A stretch of DNA of 64,000 bases, taken from contig NC_063061.1 in the NCBI RefSeq assembly GCF_018812025.1, positions 32,428,166-32,492,165 on the forward strand. Reading direction: 5' to 3'. This DNA is from Megalobrama amblycephala. Taxonomy: Eukaryota; Chordata; Actinopteri; Cypriniformes; Xenocyprididae. This document shows positions 1 through 12,530 of this stretch, in pieces (position 1 is the first letter of the stretch; every line of letters starts with the position of its first letter). A model generated the notes under the pieces. The model saw only the letters and a program-made list of their open reading frames with translations, did not search any database and was not told the origin of the DNA. Position numbers and translations under genes: made by a program.

Positions 1-59
1 CGATGGCGTGCTGGATGTGTCTGTGTGTCGCAAAGGTGCAGTTTGTGTATATATATGTA

Positions 60-1500
60 GTTTGCAGTTGTTACAGTGTTCTCAGTGTTTAGGCAGTTGC
101 TAGGCAGTTGTTAGGATGTTCTGGGCGTTTTAGGCCATTGCTATGCAGTTGCTAGGGTGTTCTCAGTGTATTAGGCAGTTGTTATGCAGTTGTTAGGATG
201 TTCTGAGTGTTTAGGCAGTTGCTATGCAGTTGCTAAGGTGTTCTGGCTGTTTTAGGCAGTTGCTATGCAGTTGCTAAGGTGTTCTGGCTGTTTTAGGCAG
301 TTGCTATGCAGTTTTTAGGGTGTTCTGGGTGTTTTTAGGCAGTTGCTATGCAGTTTTTAGGGTGTTCTCAGTGTTTTAGGCAGTTGCTATGCAGTTGTTG
401 GGATGTTTTCAGTGTATTAGGCAGTTTCTATGCAGTTGTTAGGGTGTTCTCAGTGTTTTAGGCAGTTGCTATGCAGTTGTTAGGGTGTTCTCAGTGTTTT
501 AGGCAGTTGCTATGCAGTTGTTAGGGTGTTCTCAGTGTTTTAGGCAGTTGCTATGCAGTTGTTAGGGTGTTCTCCGTGTTTTAGGCAGTTGCTATGCAGT
601 TGTTAGGGTGTTCTCCGTGTTTTAGGCAGTTGCTATGCAGTTGCTAGGGTGTTCTCCGTGTTTTAGGCAGTTGCTATGCAGTTGTTAGGGTGTTCTCCGT
701 GTTTTAGGCAGTTGCTATGCAGTTGTTAGGGTGTTCTCCGTGTTTTAGGCAGTTGCTATGCAGTTGCTAGGGTGTTCTCAGTGTTTTAGGCAGTTGCTAT
801 GCAGTTGTTAGGGTGTTCTCCGTGTTTTAGGCAGTTGCTATGCAGTTGTTGGGGTGTTCTCCGTGTTTTAGGCAATTGCTATGCAGTTGCTGGGGTGTTC
901 TCAGTGTTTTAGGCAGTTGCTATGCAGTTGCTAGGGTGTTCTCCGTGTTTTAGGCAGTTGCTATGCAGTTGCTGGGGTGTTCTCCGTGTTTTAGGCAGTT
1001 GCTATGCAGTTGCTAGGGTGTTCTCAGTGTTTTAGGCAGTTGCTATGCAGTTGTTAGGGTGTTCTCCGTGTTTTAGGCAGTTGCTATGCAGTTGTTAGGG
1101 TGTTCTCCGTGTTTTAGGCAGTTGCTATGCAGTTGCTAGGGTGTTCTCAGTGTTTTAGGCAGTTGCTATGCAGTTGCTAGGGTGTTCTCAGTGTTTTAGG
1201 CAGTTGCTATGCAGTTGTTAGGGTGTTCTCCGTGTTTTAGGCAGTTGCTATGCAGTTGTTGGGGTGTTCTCCGTGTTTTAGGCAATTGCTATGCAGTTGC
1301 TGGGGTGTTCTCAGTGTTTTAGGCAGTTGCTATGCAGTTGCTAGGGTGTTCTCCGTGTTTTAGGCAGTTGCTATGCAGTTGCTGGGGTGTTCTCCGTGTT
1401 TTAGGCAGTTGCTATGCAGTTGCTAGGGTGTTCTCAGTGTTTTAGGCAGTTGCTATGCAGTTGTTAGGGTGTTCTGGGTGTTTTTAGGCAGTTTTCTATG
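60..1500. repeat. 41-bp minisatellite, about 35 copies, with higher-order structure
   Basis: Head-to-tail copies of a 41-bp unit whose core reads TAGGCAGTTGCTATGCAG, followed by TTGTTAGGGTGTTCT and a variable CCGTG/CAGTG/GGGTG end. Copies before about 400 and the last one are degenerate; the middle is nearly uniform. Variant positions repeat with a 410-bp (ten-unit) period: 761-1065 matches 1171-1475, including the rare GGCAATTGCT unit at 871 and 1281. It lies upstream of the first visible exon of the CD36-family gene, so probably in one of its introns. Confidence 0.95.
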
Positions 1501-3243
1501 TGGTTTCATCCTGTCTGGCTTGAAACAAGTTGTGTCCAAACATTATTTACTTTTTTATGAATTATTTTTATCAGGTTTAAGTCACTTTGTATTTTGATCC
1601 ATAAAGTAAGGTGAAACACACACAACTGCTGACCTTTCCTCTCAGATCTGTTTGTGTTTTATAGTTTTCTGTCATGCTGCACTCATGTGAGCTTCAGCAA
1701 CATGATTACTATATTGCCAAAGCATTCGAGCGCTCACATATTACAGGTGTATGAAATAACTACACACACACATAGAGTGTGTGTGTTGTCAAACATGAGG
1801 GCTGGAAAACTCTCACCTCTGTCCCAGTAACGCTGGAGTCTAATTTCCCCTCATGTGTTCAGAACGGAGGCGTTAAATGCATCAGGGTTACTCACAGTCA
1901 CTCCTGATTGTTTTCATCGTCAAGGTCAGAGTTCCCTGCCGTGTTTTCATGAGACGAGGTTCTTTCGCCACGACAGGATGAACATCCATTACATCTCAGG
2001 GGGCTCGTATCATTGTTAAGACGGAGAAGGAGACGTCATTTCTGCTGTTAGATGACCGAAAACATTCATAATAATAACTTGTTCTGTGCATTTAGAGGAC
2101 ATCCCTTTGTCTGACAAGGTCACTGACTTGTGAATGAAAAAAGAATGTTTCAAACAGCTGTATACTACTTTGTTTACTCATTGCTTTACTGTATGTTTAC
2201 TTCAGTGAGTGGTAATCCTTATATACATATAATCAGTGCCTAAAACTAACTTTTTGCCACGCCTGCCAATGGTGAAAAGTGAAAGTTCATGATTCTCTAT
2301 TCCAATGTTGATACCACTGCTAAAACTACTAGTCTGACTAATATACAAAACATTATTGATGACAAATAATGATAGTTTTCAGGTAGAGACATTGAATAAA
2401 GTTATCAAATGTAAAATAACACCAGATAGTCTTCACTGTATAAATTAAACAGATTAATCCTTATTAATATTACAAAAGTTATTCAGTCAAGAGCATTTTT
2501 CTTTGTACATTGTTGTTTTATTAACACAGACAGCAGCAGAAATATTAGGCTGCTGTCACTTTAAGACATACACAAGCGTTGTCTTTCTCTACTGTTTACG
2601 TTCACTTCTTAAGCCGTAATCGACTGTGTTTACTAGGATGCTCGCTGAGACTGGCATTTTTTAACACAGTTTTATGTGAATTTATCCTTTCAAGTACAAG
2701 AAGCCGTCAAAGAGATCTCGATTCTGTATTCGCGCGCCTGTTTTGGATGTGTGCGCAAACTAAACTTTCCACACAGCGCGAGTAACGAATTGAGTTCCCT
2801 TTCGCATCTTCTTGCGCTTGAATATTTAAATTGCCAAGGATTAAACTTTTGTGATGACGCAGCGCTGGCCTGTCAACTGTCCCGAGCGTCGTTCGCATTT
2901 GTTTACGTTCATGTTTTCACAACATTGCACGGTTAAAAGTCATAAAAAGTTACCGGCCAACAGGCGATTGACACCATTTCATATACTCACTAACGCTAAT
3001 CTTTACTCACATTCGGCGAGTGTTAATTTTAGGCCCTGTATATAATACATACATACATACGTATACGTCTAAAAACTTGAGAAATATAATTTCTTATGTT
3101 TTGTCTTTTGATTTTGGGGTCCCAGGGAATGAGTGAACGGTCAAATGTATGCCGTGAATGCCATGTATGTCACTTTGGACAAATGCATGAATGTAAACGC
3201 AGGTTGTGTGAGCTTCACGATGTTGTTGGCATGTGTGTCACAG
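1501..3243. other. Intron (or upstream) sequence with an old dispersed repeat
   Basis: No exon was recognised here. The stretch 2450-2800 is clearly related to 28150-28440, sharing for example TTACAAAAGTTATTCAGTCA and GGCTGCTGTCACTTTAAGA. It is therefore a diverged copy of the interior of the hAT-like element at 27877-28777; its own termini were not found. The rest is AT-rich and unremarkable. The exons for the first two-thirds of the CD36-family protein must lie upstream of the window. Confidence 0.5.
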
Positions 3244-3613
3244 GTGCTCCTGTAGTCGTATCTTTCCCTCACTTTCATCTGGGCGATAAGAAGTACGCCA
3301 ATGCCATCGACGGTATTTCTCCGGTCCACGAGCATCATCAGACCTTTCTAGATCTGAACCCTGTAAGTGACAGCAGCTGATCCACAGTCAGCCTGAAGAT
3401 CCACTCACCCTTGATCACACACTTTCAAACAGATTCTCAGTTCAATTCAATTTGATTTGTATAGCGCTTACAGAAAATGCTTGATTCAGTGTTACAGTTT
3501 AGGAAGTATTCTGTTATCAGTCAGAAATGAGTGTGTCAATTTAACATCCATATATATTAGTGCCGTCAAATCGATTCATCGTGATTAATCACATCTAATA
3601 TACAGTGTGTGTA

Positions 3614-3701
<88 letters not shown>

Positions 3702-6700
3702 TACAGTCCAAAAGTTTGGAACCACTAAGATTTTTAATGTTTTTAAAAGAAGTTTCGTCTGCTCACCAAGGCTACAGTTATTTAATTAAAAATACAGTAA
3801 AAAAACAGTAATATTGTGAAATATTATTAGAATTTAAAATAACTGTTTAAATAATCATAAATGTTTCTTGAGCAGCAAATCAGCATATTAGAATGATTTC
3901 TGAAGGATCATGTGACACTGAAGACTGGAGTAACGATGCTGAAAATTCAGCTTTGCATCACAGGAATAAATTACTTTGTCAAATATATTCAAATAGAAAA
4001 CAGTTATTTTAAATTCTAATAATATTTCACAATATTACTGTTTTTTTACTGTATTTTTAATTAAATAAATGTAGCCTTGGTGAGCAGACGAAACTTCTTT
4101 TAAAAACATTAAAAATCTTAGTGGTTCCAAACATTTGGACTGTACTGTATATATTATATTTACAAACTAAATGCGATTAATCGATTTGACATCACTACTA
4201 CAGTTATTATAATTCATGATATGAAGTTAGTTTACTTCATGTATTCAGTTAAACAGACACAACAAACATGTTAGGCAGAAATTACAAGTGCTCGTAATGA
4301 GTACAGTATAAGGATAATATTACAATATTAATGTAATATCTGAAAGTTTTGCATGTTGATCCAATGTTGCCGTCACCTAAAAACATTACTGGATGATCTA
4401 GTTAGTTAGAAACACCCCAGCTGAGCTCAGAACGTTCTGGCAAGGTTCCCTCAAAGTTATGAACAAACATTCTTCCAGTAACGTTAATAGAACTTTTGTT
4501 CACCGTCTTTAATTATGTTCTCAAAGCATTAGCACATTTATACATCATTCATGGAGTGTTTTTCCTCAAACATTTCAGTTTTTAAATGTTACTATGTGTT
4601 TCAGAACATTCCAAGAACATTCAAAAGTAACGTTTCTATAATGTTTGAAGAACGAAAAAATGGAATGTTCTCTTAACTTTCACAAAAATGTTTTTTGAGA
4701 ACTTTCAGAAATAACTTTATCATAACTTAATAGAAATGTTAGCAAAATATTCCTAGAACAGATTTTTGGTAGCTGGGAGGGAAGCAGAACGAGAATAATT
4801 TGCGTGTCTGCTGTTCAAAACATTTTAGGCAAAAGATAATTGTGTATTTGTACTATTTCAACAGATAAAAGTGTAGTATGTTTATCAGAATCATTATGTG
4901 AATGCTGGGCTAAAGAGGTGTGTCTTTATCAGGAAGGCTATTCCAGAGTTTAGGAGCCAAATGTGAAAAAGCTCCATTAGTAGACTTTTCATGATCAGTG
5001 TCTCTTTCTTTAATATATTTTTTCCTGCCTGAATTATTTTTACTGTACAATTAATTTGCTAACTGCAATCTGACTCAGATCTTGACTTCTTCTCCTGTGT
5101 CAGACTATGGGAGTCCCTGTTCGTGCCATGAAAAGAGCCCAGATCAACATCCATCTTGACAGAGTAACCGGCTTTCCGTGAGTCATGTCTTCCTGTTTGA
5201 TCTATTTAATCATGGCGTGCTGATAAACAGTCGGTGTGTTTATATAGTTTTATAGTTGAAGGTTTTTCTTTGTTTCCTCAGTTTGACAAGGAATCTCAAC
5301 GGCACCATTTTCCCCATTGTGTTCCTGAATGAGGTGAGAGTCAGTAGGATGATTTAATTGGCCATTACAGTTGAATCTCCTATTAAATGATTACTTTTGC
5401 AGTCGGTGGTGATTGACGACGCTTCGGCCGCGAGGATTCAGAAGCTGCTGCTGATCGTGACTCTAGTCTCTCATTTCCCTCTCATCCTCGCCACTCTGGG
5501 AGTCATCCTGCTCTCCGTCGCCATCATCCTCGCCTATCGCTTCTATAAAAACAAGGTAATGACGTGTGAAAGCAGCAGAATCACTATCATTCCCCAGCTT
5601 GTTCTTCACTTTCCCACCAAAGTTTTCAATGAATCACAAATACGTGACGTTGGCCGTAAGTGCAGTTCACACGAACTAAAGCTGTGTCATGTGACACTAA
5701 TTTATGTGCCAAACCATTCCGCGAATATGTGTCTTTTCTGTGTGTGTTTGTTGAGGAAACAGAACGCTATTCTTCCACGTCGACCTTTATGAATCAATAT
5801 TCTCATTCACACGGTCACTGCAGTACAGGAGAAAAAAGAAAAGAAAAGAAGTGTGGAGATTGAGAAAATCGCTCAGTGTTGAAGTCAGCTAAACAAAAGT
5901 ATGTTCAAAGAACAATGTCTGAATGTTCAAAAATTCTTGGTTATGTAAACGTTCAAAGAAACATTAACCCTTAAATATATGAATGTTTCGTCAATCATTA
6001 TTACGTATTCAAGTCTTTAGTAGACCAGATCTATATCTAAGCCGAATGGCTCTCTAACTGCCCAATAGTATAAAACTCTCTTGACGTTTAAAAACAATTC
6101 TTGGTTATGTAAACGTTTTAAGAAATTTTAACCCTTAAATGCATGAATGTTTCGCCAATCATTATTACATACTCGGGTCTGTAGTGACCCGTATCTATAT
6201 CTAACACGGATGGCTCTCTTAACTGCCCAATAGTATAAAACTCTCTTGACGTTTAAAAACAATTCTTGGTTATGTATCCATTCGAAGAAATTTTAACCCT
6301 TAAATGCATGAATGTTTCGCCACTCATTATTACATACTCGGGTCTGTAGTGACCCGTATCTATATCTAACACGGATGGCTCTCTAACTGCCCAATAGTAT
6401 AAAACTCTTCATGTTTAAAAACAATTATTGGTTATGTATCCATTCGAAGAAATTTTAACCCTTAAATGCATGAATGCTTCGCCACTCATTATTACATACT
6501 CGGGTCTGTAGTGACCCGTATCTATATCTAACACGGATGGCTCTCTAACTGCCCAATAGTATAAAACTCTCTTCATGTTTAAAAACAATTCTTGGTTATG
6601 TATCCATTCGAAGAAATTTTAACCCTTAAATGCATGAATGTTTCGCCAATCATTATTACATATTTGGGTCTTTAGTGACCCGTATCTATATCTAACATGG

Positions 6701-9700
6701 ATGGCTCTCTAACTGCTACAATATTATAAAACTCTACTGATATTTTATAACAATTACAAAAGTATAAAATAAAGCATATTTCGTTACCTTTTGGAACTTT
6801 GAAAGGGTTAAATTTGAGCAGATGATTTTTACCATCATGACGTCAGAGTTAATTTCCCCTGTACATTCAGCATCTGGCTTATATTCACCATCTCAACCAG
6901 TATTCTCAAAACTATGTTTTTCAGCTCCTTCTAAATGAATATTTTGGTCACTGACAACTTCTTCACCAGATCCACCTTCACATGACACTAATATTTGATT
7001 GCGTACAGTACTTGCTCTGCAGTAAATCGCTAAGCCATTTCAGGTTTTGCTGATATATTATTTTGTTTTATGTCTGGTAATTATGAGTGAAACATCACAA
7101 CATCATTGTGTATCAGACACTGCCACCCTGAGGAATAAAGGTGAATTGCACTTATTGAGTCATTAGAGATTCAATTATTGTTGTGCAGAAAAAGTAACAC
7201 TATTACATACATCGGGTCACAAGCAACCCAATACACTTTTTACAAACAAAATTGAAAACAGACATTCTTTATCATTTTTTTTCTTGTTATATTGTTTATA
7301 ATGAACATATTGAGGAATACTAAGAAGGTTGATGTCTAACTTTAAAAAATGAACGAGGAAGGGGGTAGTAAATGACGTCCCAGGTCGCTAAAGACCCAAG
7401 AAATGCGTTCAAGGATTAAGGAAACATCCTATTTTATCATTTTGCAAAGATTATGAGAATGTTACTTTTAATGTTCTATGAACATCGGAACATCGGAAAT
7501 AAGTAGCTGGTAATGTTTAAAAAACATTAGACAACCGTCCAACTTAAACACTTTAAGAAGTGTTCCATAAACAATGTATAAATCATTTTTGTGCTAAAAA
7601 TGTTATTAAAAACCAGAGTCTGTTTTACAGAACTATTTAAAAAGACGTTGCACCCTTCAGTAGCTTCAGTTTAAGCTGCATTTTTTGGTCATCATCTCTA
7701 ACTACCTTTTTAATATGTTGACGTGGCTGTAGTTTAACGGCTTTAAATGACTAATAGCTTGTTTCTAGTGGAGTCGAGGTTTCATCCAAACTCTGCTGTT
7801 GTTCAGAATGTGGTTTATGTATCTGTTTGACACTGTTTCCTGTCATAACTCAAACACACGCTTTCCTGAAGTGTCTAACCACCACATGCTGCTGTCCAGA
7901 TCAATTCAGTGCTGTGCTATCTTTGATATCTTATTAACATTGTATGTCTAACCTGAGCAAATGAACACCATGTTGTGCTGATCTGCTTTTATTTAGACTG
8001 AAGTGAAGTGTTTTGATTTCACTGAGGCTTTCCGCTACGCTCCTGTAAGTTCACACACTCATTAACCATTTCATAATTAACACTACTACTTTAGGTCTGT
8101 TTCACACATCGCACGTCTGTGGTGCATATTCATTTCCGTAATCATATCATGAGTTTGTGTCACATGCTGAGCTCCCATAGCCTTCCTGTTGCTCAAACAG
8201 TAGATCATGGTGCTGGTAACACTAACCTACATAAGAAAAATCAGTTCTAAGAACATTTTGCTAACATTCCCATTAAAATGCTATTTCTGAATGTTCAAAA
8301 GTAAAAATACAAATTTTCTCTTGGTTATGCAAATGATAAGGGAACATTAATCATGCTTAAGATATTATGGGAAGGAACATTGCTTTTGAATGTTCTCTGA
8401 ATGTTTTGAAACCAGTAGTAACATTTAAAAAACGTCAGACAAACGTCCAATGAACGTTCCATGAACGATGTATAATAATGTTTTTATGCTAAAGTTTTTG
8501 AGAACATTATCAAAGACCAGTTAAGTTAAAATGAACGTTCTATTTATGTTACTGGATGAACGTTTGTTTATAACTTTGATAGAACCTTGTCAGAACGTTC
8601 TGAGAATGTTCCCTATTAGCTGGGAAAGTCATGGGTTCGATTCCCAGGAAATGCATGAAATGATCTAATGTAAACCTTAAATGCAATGCAAGTTGCTTGG
8701 AATAAAAGCGTCTGGGAAATAATTAAAACAAACAGAAAACATGTAGAAACGCACTACTGTATGCATCTACAATCTTTGGTAATATATAAAGCTACATATA
8801 ATACTTGATTAAAGGACATGAACTCTTTATATTCAGTAACTCCGGCTGAATGCAGATGATTCAAACTTTGGACAAACTTGAGTTAGATTAACTATCATTT
8901 GGATGTAAATGGGATCAGCCTCATCATGTTATTTGGTTATTGGTTCAATCCCAGTAACTATTTTAACATTTAGAGTTTATTTATTTATAATGCACATTTA
9001 TGATACAACTAGTGCATCTTGGTTATGTGAATGTTAGAGAAAACATTTGTAGATTGAACATTTGTTTTATTATTTTGCACTTGATTATGGGAATGTTACT
9101 TTTGAATGTTCTCTGAACGATCTGAAATAAGTAGTTGGTAATGTTTAAAAAACATTAGACGACATCCAACTTAAACGTTTAAGAAGAAAAAACACTCCAT
9201 TAACAATGCATAATTTAGTATGTTTTAGGGTTCAATTTACTATTATTGTAATGAATGATTATAATGATGTTTGCGAGTCAAACTGAGTTTAAGTGGTTTT
9301 AATAAAATTCACCAAAAATCACACTATGAAAATAGTAAATAACCATTGCAAATCAAAACAGTCTTATATTATAATGAAATTATGACTTAATTTCAATAAA
9401 TGTATGACACTAAATGAGAACATATAACTGTATTTATGTAGATCCTTAAACTGTATTTAACAAATATTAAAAAAAACAACTAGTGCTTCACAAAACATCA
9501 AAATATGACAAAAATAAATCCAAACTAAAATAAAGACCAGGATTTAGTCCTCTCCTGGGTCAGACTCAAAAACCAGTATGTTCATGCATTCACATGCGTA
9601 CTCAGAGATGTGTGAAACAGGCTTAACTTACTTCAGCTTGAACTGAATCTCCTCCAGTGGTTAATCACATGATGCTTGCAACTGCTTTAAAGCATGCCCT

Positions 9701-9926
9701 ACTCGAGTGCACTTGTATTATGTCAGCCAAGTGTGTGTGCTTCTGACCTTGAATAAAGTCTGTTTTAGGCTGATAACACGCACACGTACTAAATCTGTCT
9801 TTTCTTTCTTCTTTTTAGCCATCTGCAAAGAAAGACACGTCGTACGCTCCCGTGAGCGCCAAAGCGGACGATCAAGATGAGAAAAATGGAACGTATATCG
9901 GCATGACGCCCGTGGACAAGTCTTAA
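3244..9926 (+). CDS. scarb2: CD36-family receptor, SCARB2/LIMP-2-like (3' part, six exons)
   Basis: Exons 3244-3362, 5104-5177, 5282-5333, 5403-5555, 7997-8044 and 9819-9926 (TAA 9924-9926) join in frame with GT-AG introns into 184 residues plus stop. The first codon is split: its G comes from an exon left of the window. The protein begins with a luminal GAPVVVSFPHF motif, diagnostic of the CD36 family, followed by KRAQINIHL and FPIVFLNES, which resemble SCARB2 more than SCARB1 or CD36. Exon 4 encodes the C-terminal membrane helix (LILATLGVILLSVAIILAY) and a basic stop-transfer stretch; exons 5-6 encode a 51-residue cytosolic tail. Known family members sort glucocerebrosidase to lysosomes (SCARB2) or take up lipids (CD36, SCARB1). 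The tail lacks the mammalian SCARB2 di-leucine end but has YAPV and YIGM, which fit YxxPhi sorting signals. It could be one of several fish scarb2 paralogues. Confidence 0.8.
3614..3697. repeat. (CA)n-(TA)n compound microsatellite
   Basis: About 40 bp of CA followed by about 40 bp of TA. Short open frames across it encode only THTH/YIYI and are not genes. Confidence 0.97.
3698..4150. mobile_element. Palindromic MITE (fish GTCCAAAAGTTTGGA family)
   Basis: The left half, starting ACAGTACAGTCCAAAAGTTT, is matched in inverse by the right half ending TTTGGACTGTACTGT, so almost the whole 450 bp can fold back. The same family recurs at 15815-16715, 50221-51127, 52384-52860 and 58744-59219, with fragments near 46850-47060 and 61100-61280. 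No coding capacity. Confidence 0.85.
4410..4785. mobile_element. Dispersed MITE, GAACGTTCTGGCAAGGTTC family, copy 1
   Basis: AT-rich sequence full of GAACATT/AATGTTC motifs that matches, in inverse orientation, a second copy at 8210-8630. Partial relatives lie at about 7430-7620 and 9030-9230. All are in scarb2-like introns. Termini and target duplication are not certain. Confidence 0.55.
5925..6745. repeat. About 164-bp tandem repeat, five copies
   Basis: Copies are marked by AACCCTTAAAT at 5967, 6130, 6295, 6457 and 6621 (spacing 162-165 bp) and by the phrase GGGTCTGTAGTGACCCGTAT, a short inverted repeat. It lies in the intron after the transmembrane exon. Related decayed sequence continues to about 7410 (GGTCGCTAAAGACCC). 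Confidence 0.85.
6746..7996. other. scarb2-like intron, AT-rich, decayed repeat
   Basis: Holds decayed sequence related to the 164-bp repeat and a partial copy (7430-7620) of the GAACGTT MITE. Nothing coding was recognised before the acceptor at 7995-7996. Confidence 0.5.
8210..8630. mobile_element. Dispersed MITE, GAACGTTCTGGCAAGGTTC family, copy 2 (inverted)
   Basis: Runs from AGTTCTAAGAACATTTTGC to GTTCTGAGAATGTTCCC and TAGCTGGGAA, the reverse complement of copy 1 at 4410-4785. The remaining intron up to 9818 holds only AT-rich sequence and a third partial copy at about 9030-9230. Confidence 0.55.
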
Positions 9927-10281
9927 ACTACTCTGTGTGTGTGTGTGTGAGTGAGTGAGAGAGGGTGTGAGTGTGTGTGTGTATGTGTGTGTGCGTGTGC
10001 GTGCATGCGTGTGTGTGTGTGTGTGTGTGCATGGTCACAGATGTTGTCTAACAAGCACTATCAGTAGTTTGTAGAGCGGTGTGTGTCAGTAAATGACGGT
10101 CGTCATGATTCACACACTGGCTCTTCCTCAGGACTAAAGCCGTTTAGAAACAGGCATCTTGATGAACGACTGTAGAGAGTCTCTGTACACACACAGTTCA
10201 GGGTCATTCAGCATCTGTGTAGTTACATATTTAAACACTTTGAGCAACATTGAATCTGCTGTAAGTGATTTTTAGGAGTAT

Positions 10282-10315
<34 letters not shown>

Positions 10316-10594
10316 TCTCGCTCTGTACTTTGTGCTCCATAGGTCACATAGTGACACACACAAAACCAATATTGAGGTCCTAAATTTATGATTTATGTAT
10401 TTGAAATGCATATCACATTTCCATCCATTTGGATTATACGGTTTTAACATAAATATATTCATACCATAATACATTTTTGTTGTACTTAAGCTGTGATAAA
10501 GTATGCAAACGCAGCGCGAGCTTCACTACAGGAAGCAGAAAGTGTCCGACTTCATGTTTCCGTTTTCAGCTCCTCCTCGACTGCAAGCGACAAC

Positions 10595-11270
10595 TCTCGT
10601 GGATCAGTTGCATCCAGCCGCAGCCGATGACGAATGTTAGTTGGGTGGGGTTTGACAGAGGGCGTGTCTGTAAATGGGTGGGGTTTGACTATGGGCATGT
10701 CTGTGAGTGGGCGGGGTTTGATTATGTTATGGATCAGTTGCATCCAGCCGCAGCCGATGACGAATGTTAGTTGGGTGGGGTTTGACAGAGGGCGTGTCTG
10801 TAAATGGGTGGGGTTTGACTATGGGCATGTCTGTGAGTGGGCGGGGTTTGATTATGTTATGGATCAGTTGCATCCAGCCGCAGCCGATGACGAATGTTAG
10901 TTGGGTGGGGTTTGACAGAGGGCGTGTCTGTAAATGGGTGGGGTTTGACTATGGGCATGTCTGTGAGTGGGCGGGGTTTGATTATGTTATGGATCAGTTG
11001 CATCCAGCCGCAGCCGATGACGAACGTTAGTTGGGTGGGGTTTGACAGAGGGCGTGTCTGTAAATGGGTGTGGTTTGACTATGGGCATGTCTCCGAGTGG
11101 GCGGGGTTTGATTATGGGCGTGTCTGTTAGTGGGTGGGGTTTGACACATGCATGTGTGTTTTAGTGGGCGGAGTTGGGCATAGAGGGCGTGTGTACTTTA
11201 GTGGGCGGGATTTGACAGGGTATGTGTACTTTAGTGGGCGGGGTTTGGCATAGAGGGTGTGTGCAGTTTA
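10595..11270. repeat. 130-bp tandem repeat with internal 30-35-bp subrepeats
   Basis: Nearly identical 130-bp units recur with GACGAATGTTAGTTGGGTGG at 10629, 10759 and 10889, and one changed copy (GACGAACG) at 11019. Each unit contains three variants of a shorter repeat built on GTGGGCGGGGTTTGA and GGGCGTGTCTGT. After about 11100 only decayed short repeats remain. Because 130 is not a multiple of three, the open frames across it are staggered shadows and not a gene. Confidence 0.93.
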
Positions 11271-12502
11271 AGTCTGTAAAGCTCCTGAAATCACTTACAG
11301 CACCTTTAAGAATCAAACACTATATTGACTGAGTTTCATAACTTTTTAAGGCCAAACAAAAGCAATTTTGTATTTGTTACCAAATGGTCGGTTCACACAG
11401 AACGAGCCATACGTGACTGAACCTGCTGTGCCTTTTCTTTTATTCATTTTGCTTCATTTTATTTCAGTGAACAGGCGACATCACATCACTGTGCCTTCTT
11501 AAAGATGACTTTATAAGTGTCAAATACTAAAGTTAAGGTTTAATGATCTGGTATTTGTTGATTTGAATTCAGTTTGTCCTGTTGGGGAATATATAATCTA
11601 ACGTCTGCAGTCATTTCAGCCGACTCACTTCTGCAAATGTAAACTTTGATCCTCAAACACTGAACACAGACGAATGTCTGATTATTTTCAATGATTTCAA
11701 GGTTTATTGTTTTGAAATGAAGATATGTAAGTATTATTAGGCAGAGCAGGATTGCAATGAGATTGCATAGTGTTACTGAACTAATATTTCAGAATCTTTT
11801 CTGAAATATGAAAATAAGTATTTTAAAAGGTTCAATCTGTATATTTCAATGTTTAGCGGAGATGATCACATGGGTGTTTTGATATGTTACATTTTAATGT
11901 TTGTACTAGCTTTCTGTCAACTAGATGCTTTGGTGTAAAATCATAACATAATAACCTCTTACCCTAACTGAAGGTGTGTATTGTCACATTGCACTAAAAA
12001 CACCACATTAAATGTAATTCTGAAGCTGCACGTTTAACGCACTGTTTTTTGAGATGGTCACTGGTTTCGATCCCTGAGCCATTTTATTTGAGTTTCATGA
12101 TTTCTTTGTTATTATACTGATGTGCCAAACATGAATGAGTTCAATCAAAAATATTGCACTTGATGCGTTTGATTCGCTTGGACGTCAATGGAAAAAATCT
12201 CATATTTGTGCCTGAGCTCAAATGATAGTGTCTGTATCTGAGTTGAGACTGAATCTTTGCGCTTCAGTGTGAATGTAATGCATTTCGTGGTCTTTTCAGC
12301 CTTCCAGGTGTTAAATGACGCAGATCTTGCCTTGATCAGTGTATAAACTATAAAACTCAGTGGCCTTCGACCGATGAACAGACTGTTTCTTGTCTTCTGC
12401 ATCTGTCCAGCTGTTAGATTTCTATATTCAGACTGCACAAATAATTGTACAGTTTTGTATATAAATGATGCCTTTTTTCCTGTGGATTTATAAGAAAATA
12501 CA

Positions 12503-12508
12503 ATTAAA
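12503..12508 (+). terminator. Candidate poly(A) signal of the scarb2-like gene
   Basis: ATTAAA in the context of an AT-rich end of unique sequence. It is the variant hexamer, so support is modest. Confidence 0.35.
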
Positions 12509-12530
12509 AAACTTTCTGAAAAGCATATGT

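Larger units (their letters stand above)
3559..4196. mobile_element. Nonautonomous DNA transposon containing a nested palindromic MITE
   Basis: The ends are imperfect inverted repeats: AGTGCCGTCAAATCGATTCA on the left and AATCGATTTGACATCACT on the right. Inside lie a (CA)n(TA)n tract at about 3614-3697 and a separate palindromic MITE (3698-4150). A clean target-site duplication was not found. It sits in the intron after the first visible scarb2-like exon. Confidence 0.6.
9927..12530 (+). other. Probable long 3' UTR of the scarb2-like gene
   Basis: Follows the TAA at 9924-9926. It contains a GT/GA-rich tract (about 9938-10030), a short CA tract (about 10287-10312), the 130-bp tandem repeat and then unique AT-rich sequence. 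The only good poly(A) signal candidate I see is ATTAAA at 12503-12508, followed by T/GT-rich sequence, giving about 2.6 kb of UTR. The extent is inferred, not shown. Confidence 0.45.

Noticed and set aside
60..1500. CRISPR array
   Set aside because: The regular 41-bp periodicity has no unique spacers; the whole unit repeats, so it is a minisatellite in a vertebrate genome.
3096..3243. Upstream extension of the first visible scarb2-like exon to an ATG at 3096
   Set aside because: The residues before GAPVVVSF do not resemble the CD36 family and a good acceptor (GTGTCACAG) precedes 3244, so this part is intron.
10477..11130. Four overlapping frames sharing VGWGLTEGVSVNGWGLT
   Set aside because: They are staggered translations of the 130-bp tandem repeat, whose length is not a multiple of three.
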